A stretch of DNA of 64,000 nt from Pseudomonas sp. EpS/L25 (lineage in GTDB: Bacteria; Pseudomonadota; Gammaproteobacteria; Pseudomonadales; Pseudomonadaceae). Below the pieces are notes generated by a model, which was not told where the DNA came from, made no database searches, and was given only the letters and a program-made list of their open reading frames with translations. Below, in pieces: positions 59,683-64,000 of the stretch. Both the position numbers and the translations under genes were made by a program. Numbering within the stretch: the first letter of the stretch is position 1; the number at the start of each line of letters is the position of its first letter. The DNA lies in contig NZ_LNUP01000002.1 of NCBI RefSeq assembly GCF_001512295.1, positions 1,553,546 to 1,617,545 on the forward strand, read 5' to 3'.

Positions 59683-59967
59683 GAAAGGCCCCTTGGAAAG
59701 ACTGGTGTGGTGTTTCAGACGTTAATTGCACAATGTTGGCGGCGCTTTTTCGGCGGCAACGGCGGACCGCCCGTGCGGCGTTGCCACTCCTCGCATAGCT
59801 CCGCTATGACTCGTCGCGACGCCTGGCCCAGTCGGAGCGCCGAACCGCCAAAAAATCACTCGCCGATTCTTGCGCGAACTCCTGAAGCGCCACACCAGCA
59901 GTTTACCGTCGTGATTTATGTCTGTATATGTATATACATGTTAGACATGGCTAGTGTGAGGTCGATT
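59683..59967. promoter_or_regulatory. Divergent hutC-hutF control region
   Basis: The 285 bases hold the promoters of hutC and hutF and the HutC site. A structured stretch at about 59783-59826 (CTCCTCGCATAGC TCC GCTATGACTCG) could form a hairpin, and looks like an interspersed intergenic sequence. Confidence 0.55.
59929..59938. promoter_or_regulatory. HutC-type operator before hutF
   Basis: TGTATATACA fits TGTA-N2-TACA; with flanking bases it is a perfect 12-base palindrome (ATGTATATACAT, 59928-59939). It ends 29 bases before the hutF ATG at 59968, a position that would block transcription. Confidence 0.75.
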
Positions 59968-61326
59968 ATGCCGGCTTTTTTTGCGGAAAGGGCGCTGTTA
60001 CCCGAGGGGTGGGCGACGGATGTGCGCCTGGAGGTGGACGCGCGAGGCTATCTGCGGAGCGTCCAGCCGCGAGCCACGGCAGAGGGCGCCGAGCGACTGC
60101 AGGGCCCGCTGCTGCCGGGTATGCCCAATCTGCATTCCCATGCCTTCCAACGCGCCATGGCCGGCCTGGCGGAGGTGGCGGGTGCCACCCAGGACAGCTT
60201 CTGGACCTGGCGCGACCTGATGTATCGCCTGGTGGGCCGGCTCGAGCCGGAGCAGGTGCAGGTGGTGGCGCGGCAGCTGTATATCGAGATGCTCAAGGCT
60301 GGCTACACCGCCGTTGCCGAATTCCACTACGTGCACCACGACACTCAAGGCATTCCTTACGCCGATCCCGCCGAACTGGGGGGGCGCATTGCCCAGGCGG
60401 CACGCAGCGCGGGCATCGGCCTGACCCTGCTACCGGTGCTCTACAGCTACAGCGGCTTCGGCGCCCAGGCACCGACCGCGGGCCAGCGGCGCTTCCTCCA
60501 TACCACCGACAGCTACCTGAAGCTCCTGCCCCGCCTGGCGGCGGTACTGGATGACCGGCAGCGCCTGGGCCTGTGCTTTCACTCGTTACGCGCCGTCAGC
60601 GGCGAGCAACTCGCCACGGTACTGGCGGCGACGGATGCCCGCTGGCCGGTGCACATCCATATCGCCGAGCAGCAGAAGGAGGTGGACGATTGCCTGGCCT
60701 GGAGCGGGCGCCGGCCCCTCGAGTGGCTGTACGACCAGGTGGCGGTGGATGAGCGCTGGTGCCTGGTCCACGCCACCCATGCCCTGCCCAACGAAGTCGC
60801 CCTGATGGCCCAGAGCCGGGCCATCGCCGGCCTTTGCCCGACCACCGAGGCCAACCTGGGCGACGGGCTCTTTCCGGCGACGGATTTTCTCGCGGCGGGC
60901 GGGCGCTTCGGCATTGGCTCGGACAGCCATGTGAGTGTCAGCCCGGTCGAGGAGCTGCGTTGGCTGGAGTACGGCCAGCGCCTGCGCGACCAGCAGCGCA
61001 ACCGCCTGGTCGGTGCGCGCCAGCCCAATGTCGGCCACCATCTCTTCGAGCAGGCATTGCAGGGTGGCGCCGCGGCCCTGGGCCAGGAGATTGGCGCGCT
61101 GGAGTCCGGTCGGCGTGCCGACTGGGTGGTGCTGGAAGGCGCCGATCCCTACCTCGCCAGCGCACCTGCGGAGGCCGTACTCAACCGCTGGCTGTTCGCT
61201 GGCGGCGATCGCCAGGTACGGGATGTGATGGTCGGGGGGCGCTGGGTCGTGCAGGAGGGGCGGCACCCTGACGAGGCGGCCAGTACCGAGGCCTTCGCCC
61301 AGGTGCTGCGAACCCTGCTCGCTTGA
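59968..61326 (+). CDS. hutF: Formimidoylglutamate deiminase
   Basis: 452 residues from ATG 59968 (GAGG six bases before); an in-frame ATG seven codons earlier is possible. The amidohydrolase barrel has metal ligands in NLHSHAFQRAMAG (HxH), HIHIAEQQKEVDDC and FGIGSDSHVSVSPVEELR. It removes ammonia from N-formimidoyl-L-glutamate to give N-formylglutamate, the substrate of HutG, in the five-step histidine route. Divergent from hutC and convergent with hutG. A strong hairpin follows. Confidence 0.93.
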   Translation: MPAFFAERALLPEGWATDVRLEVDARGYLRSVQPRATAEGAERLQGPLLPGMPNLHSHAFQRAMAGLAEVAGATQDSFWTWRDLMYRLVGRLEPEQVQVVARQLYIEMLKAGYTAVAEFHYVHHDTQGIPYADPAELGGRIAQAARSAGIGLTLLPVLYSYSGFGAQAPTAGQRRFLHTTDSYLKLLPRLAAVLDDRQRLGLCFHSLRAVSGEQLATVLAATDARWPVHIHIAEQQKEVDDCLAWSGRRPLEWLYDQVAVDERWCLVHATHALPNEVALMAQSRAIAGLCPTTEANLGDGLFPATDFLAAGGRFGIGSDSHVSVSPVEELRWLEYGQRLRDQQRNRLVGARQPNVGHHLFEQALQGGAAALGQEIGALESGRRADWVVLEGADPYLASAPAEAVLNRWLFAGGDRQVRDVMVGGRWVVQEGRHPDEAASTEAFAQVLRTLLA

Positions 61327-61335
61327 CGGGAAGAA

Positions 61336-61358
61336 GGTCCCCGACCGCGTCGGGGACC
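61336..61358. terminator. Hairpin between convergent hutF and hutG
   Basis: GGTCCCCGAC (61336-61345), loop CGC, and GTCGGGGACC (61349-61358) form a perfect 10-pair stem 10 bases after the hutF stop. A hutG stop follows at 61366. It probably serves both genes. Confidence 0.7.
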
Positions 61359-61365
61359 CTTGGGA

Positions 61366-62169
61366 TCAGCGGCCGTAACGCTCGCGTCCCCAAGCCAGCG
61401 CCGCCTCGAGCAGCTGGCGCAGGACGTCCTGGGTAGGCGCGGCGCGGTCTTCGCGATAGTCGAAGGGCGGCGCCTCGTCCATGTAGGTGCATTGCGCCAG
61501 CTCAAGCTGTACCGCATGGATGTGCTGGTCGGGGGCGCCGTAGTGTCGCGTGATGAAGCCGCCCTTGAAGCGCCCGTTGAAGACGTGGGTCAGGCGCTGC
61601 TGGCCACTGGCGACCGCCTGCAGGCGGCTGGTCAGTGCTGGATCACAGCTGGCACCGTCGAAGGTACCGAAGTTGAGATCCGGCAGTTGGCCGTCGAACA
61701 ACCGCGGTACGCGCGAACAGATGGAATGGGCATCCCACAGCAGCGCATAACCGAAGGTCTCCCTCAGCCGCTGTAACTCCATCACTAGGGTCTGGTGATA
61801 GGGCCGCCAGATTTCCTCCAGTGCCTGCTGGCGCGTCTTGGCGTCCGGCGCCTGGCCATCGAGGAACAGGGGGCTGCCGTCGAAGAGCACGTTGGGAAAG
61901 AGCCCGGTGGTGGCGCTGCTGTAGAGGGGTACGTCATCGTCGGGTCGGTTGAGGTCGACGACGTAGCGCGAGTAGAGCGCTTCCAGGCGGCTGGCGCCCA
62001 GTTCCTCGGCCATGGCATAGAGCCGGGGAATGTGCCAGTCGGTGTCGGCGAGGGCATGGCCAGCGGGCACCAGGCCCTGCTCGACGGCGCGGGTGAGGCG
62101 GGTGCCGGGATGCGGCATGCTGATCAGCAGCGGCACCTGGCCGCGGGTGAACGTCAGGGTGTCAGACAC
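61366..62169 (-). CDS. hutG: N-formylglutamate deformylase
   Basis: 267 residues from a GTG at 62169 (GTGTCTGACACC), overlapping the last codons of hutI by eight bases, so translation is coupled. It hydrolyses N-formylglutamate to glutamate and formate. Family landmarks: [13 protein letters not shown] near the start, [41 protein letters not shown] and [24 protein letters not shown], with the acidic and His residues that bind the metal. Confidence 0.93.
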   Translation of the reverse strand: MSDTLTFTRGQVPLLISMPHPGTRLTRAVEQGLVPAGHALADTDWHIPRLYAMAEELGASRLEALYSRYVVDLNRPDDDVPLYSSATTGLFPNVLFDGSPLFLDGQAPDAKTRQQALEEIWRPYHQTLVMELQRLRETFGYALLWDAHSICSRVPRLFDGQLPDLNFGTFDGASCDPALTSRLQAVASGQQRLTHVFNGRFKGGFITRHYGAPDQHIHAVQLELAQCTYMDEAPPFDYREDRAAPTQDVLRQLLEAALAWGRERYGR

Positions 62170-63367
62170 GGGTGAGCTCCTTGCCGTGGCGGATGATGCG
62201 GGTGTCGAGTTGGCCACCGAGCCAGTAGGCCAGCTCGGCGGGGCGGGCGATGTCCCAGGCGATGAAGTCGGCGTACTTGCCTGCCTCCAGACTGCCGTAG
62301 CTTTCCGCGAGGCCGAGCGCCCGGGCGGCGTTGAGGGTGACGCCGGCCAGGGCTTCTTCCGGGGTGAGGCCGAACAGGGTGCAGCCCAGGTTGAGCATCA
62401 GCCGCAACGACAGCACTGGCGAGGTACCCGGATTGGCGTCGCTGGCCAGGGCGATGGGCACGCCATGGGCGCGCAGGGCGGCCACCGGTGGCAACTGCGT
62501 CTCGCGCAGGGTGAGGAAGGCACCCGGTAGCAGGACCGCGACGGTACCGGCGGCGGCCATGGCCATCACGTCTTCCTCGACCAGGTACTCGAGGTGGTCG
62601 GCCGACAGCGCGCCGTAGCGGGCCGCGAGCGCCGCGCCGTGCTGTACCGACAGCTGCTCGGCGTGCAGCTTGACCGGCAGGCCGAGCCGGGTGGCGGCCT
62701 GGAAGACGCGCTCGACCTGGGCCGGAGAAAAGGCCAGGTGTTCGCAGAAGGCGTCCACCGCATCCACCAGGCCCTCGGCGGCCAGTCGCGGGAGCCAGTC
62801 GTCGCAGAGGGCGGTGATGTAGTCATCGGCACGGCCGGCGAACTCCGGGGGCAGGGCATGGGCCGCCAGGCAGGTGGTGCGCACCGTGACCGGCAATTCC
62901 TCGCCCAGCCTGCGTGCCACCCGCAGCATCTTGCGTTCGCTCGCCAGGTCCAGACCGTAGCCGGATTTCACTTCCAAGACGGTGACGCCTTCCGCTAGCA
63001 AGGGGCGAGCCCGGCGCAAGGCGCTGGCCAGCAATTCGTCCTCGCTGGCGGCGCGGGTGGCGCGGACGCTGCTGGCGATGCCGCCTCCGGCGGCGGCGAT
63101 CTCGGCATAGCTGACCCCCTGCAGACGCTGCTCGAATTCACCACTGCGATCGCCGCCGAAGACCAGGTGGGTGTGGCAATCGATCAAGCCGGGCGTGACC
63201 CAGGCGCCCGCCAGGTCATGGCGTTCACCGATCGCTACCGACGGCAGTTCGTCCAGCGGGCCGACCCAGTGCAGCCGCTCGCCATCGACCAGCAGGGCGG
63301 CGTTTTCCAGGGCGGCATAGACCCCATCGACCAGGGTGGCGGCCTGGCAGTTGTACCAGAGCTTCAT
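62162..63367 (-). CDS. hutI: Imidazolonepropionase
   Basis: 401 residues. The amidohydrolase metal site is intact: [13 protein letters not shown] (HxH), [16 protein letters not shown] and [35 protein letters not shown] is the characteristic substrate segment. It opens 4-imidazolone-5-propionate to N-formimidoylglutamate, feeding HutF. Its ATG overlaps the stop of the NCS1 permease (ATGA) and its end overlaps the hutG start, forming a tightly packed three-gene unit. Confidence 0.94.
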   Translation of the reverse strand: MKLWYNCQAATLVDGVYAALENAALLVDGERLHWVGPLDELPSVAIGERHDLAGAWVTPGLIDCHTHLVFGGDRSGEFEQRLQGVSYAEIAAAGGGIASSVRATRAASEDELLASALRRARPLLAEGVTVLEVKSGYGLDLASERKMLRVARRLGEELPVTVRTTCLAAHALPPEFAGRADDYITALCDDWLPRLAAEGLVDAVDAFCEHLAFSPAQVERVFQAATRLGLPVKLHAEQLSVQHGAALAARYGALSADHLEYLVEEDVMAMAAAGTVAVLLPGAFLTLRETQLPPVAALRAHGVPIALASDANPGTSPVLSLRLMLNLGCTLFGLTPEEALAGVTLNAARALGLAESYGSLEAGKYADFIAWDIARPAELAYWLGGQLDTRIIRHGKELTRV

Positions 63368-64000
63368 GGCGTGTCCTCGCGCATGGGGGAGGCCGATGCG
63401 ACCGCGTGACGGCGGGCCAGCAGCCAGTAGAGCAGGGCCGGGACCAGCAGGCCGATGACCCAGGAGATGTCGACCCCACCCAGGGGCTCGACCAGCGGAC
63501 CGGTATAGAGCTTGGTCGACAGGAAGGGCAGCTGGATCAGCACGCCGATGACGTAGACGGTCAGGCCGGTACGGTTCCAGCGGCCGTAGCGGCCATCCGG
63601 GTCGGCGAGGGCTGCCAGGTCGTAGCGCTCACGGGTGATGCAGTAGTAGTCGACCAGGTTGATCGCGCTCCAGGGCGTGAAGAACGTCAGCAGGAACAGG
63701 ATGAAGGACTTGAACGCCAGCAAGAACGCGCCCTGGCCGAGCAGCGCGATCAGCGTGGCCGTCCCGACGATGACCAGGACGAACAGCAGCCGCTGCCGCG
63801 GGCTGACCCTGAGTTCGCCACGGAAGCCACTGATCAGGGTGGCGATGCACATGAAGCTGCCATAGGAGTTCAGGGTGGAGATGGTCACCTTGCCGAAGGC
63901 GATGCTGAAGTAGAGCAACGCCGCCATGGCGCCGCTGCCGCCCAGGCCGACGATGAAGGCGACCTCGTGACCGACGAACTTGCCATTGGCCATGGCCGCG
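63364..64000 (-). CDS. NCS1-family permease of the hut cluster, C-terminal part
   Basis: Only the last ~212 residues are in the window; the gene continues past the right edge. About six membrane helices are visible. [16 protein letters not shown] and [33 protein letters not shown] place it in the NCS1 (CodB-like) family. A permease of this family is known in pseudomonad hut loci, where it is thought to take up histidine or an imidazole derivative. Its end resembles the permease at 23649-25055. It overlaps hutI by four bases. Confidence 0.87.
   Translation of the reverse strand, partial: AAMANGKFVGHEVAFIVGLGGSGAMAALLYFSIAFGKVTISTLNSYGSFMCIATLISGFRGELRVSPRQRLLFVLVIVGTATLIALLGQGAFLLAFKSFILFLLTFFTPWSAINLVDYYCITRERYDLAALADPDGRYGRWNRTGLTVYVIGVLIQLPFLSTKLYTGPLVEPLGGVDISWVIGLLVPALLYWLLARRHAVASASPMREDTP

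Noticed and set aside
1-64000. CRISPR array, tRNA, rRNA or prophage
   Set aside because: No regularly spaced repeats, cloverleaf-like sequences, rRNA segments or phage structural genes were seen.

Overview
This is GC-rich DNA (roughly two thirds G+C by eye) with a typical Pseudomonas gene set: a hut cluster with HutC, HutD and HutF, gamma-glutamylputrescine genes, REP elements built on GTAGGAGC stems, and a CRP/FNR regulator. I infer a Pseudomonas chromosome, possibly the P. oryzihabitans group. I saw no rRNA, tRNA or CRISPR array.

Layout. 1-454: end of an IS30-type insertion sequence that has cut off the front of a LysR gene. 794-4040: SpoU/TrmH RNA methyltransferase coupled to an FAD oxidoreductase, divergent from an RlmE-type 23S rRNA methyltransferase. 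4041-9243: gene-poor, less GC-rich stretch with small hypothetical proteins, an unannotated 33-residue membrane peptide and a PAS-GGDEF-EAL protein. 9377-19178: CRP/FNR regulator, a small conserved protein and a giant cyclic beta-1,2-glucan synthase (NdvB). 19551-21496: chemoreceptor followed by a broken cheW. 21497-22761: repeat mosaic (MITE-like element, REP pair, CCCTCTCC palindrome). 22762-28261: SDR dehydrogenase, NCS1 permease, orphan LuxR-type regulator behind a second MITE-like copy, and RlhA.

28639-32107 is the most interesting segment. It is a clearly AT-rich two-gene island, a DNA methyltransferase followed by a GHKL (Hsp90/MutL/MORC-type) ATPase with an all-helical C-terminus. It sits between ordinary GC-rich genes and is a candidate defence or modification system. 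No nuclease gene is recognisable.

32218-36001: Nudix hydrolase and an autotransporter whose passenger is a PAP2-type acid phosphatase. 35998-41004: a LysR regulator divergent from dabB-dabA, an inorganic-carbon (DAB) transporter with all four zinc-site residues. 41082-43516: a decayed gene, a small membrane protein and a frameshifted NodT-type outer-membrane lipoprotein. 43836-47862: MFS transporter, NylB-like serine hydrolase and a LysR regulator. 48066-53080: puuA-puuC-puuB-puuD-like operon for putrescine breakdown by the gamma-glutamyl route, ending exactly at a third MITE-like copy.

53381-64000: histidine utilisation region. A five-gene minus-strand operon (binding protein, two permeases, ATPase, and a HutH homologue without the Ala-Ser-Gly MIO tripeptide) is followed by hutD-hutC, the divergent hutF, and a convergent set of NCS1 permease, hutI and hutG with overlapping ends. 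TGTA-N2-TACA sites of the HutC type lie before both hutF and the ABC operon. hutU and a MIO-containing hutH are not in the window and probably lie beyond its right end.
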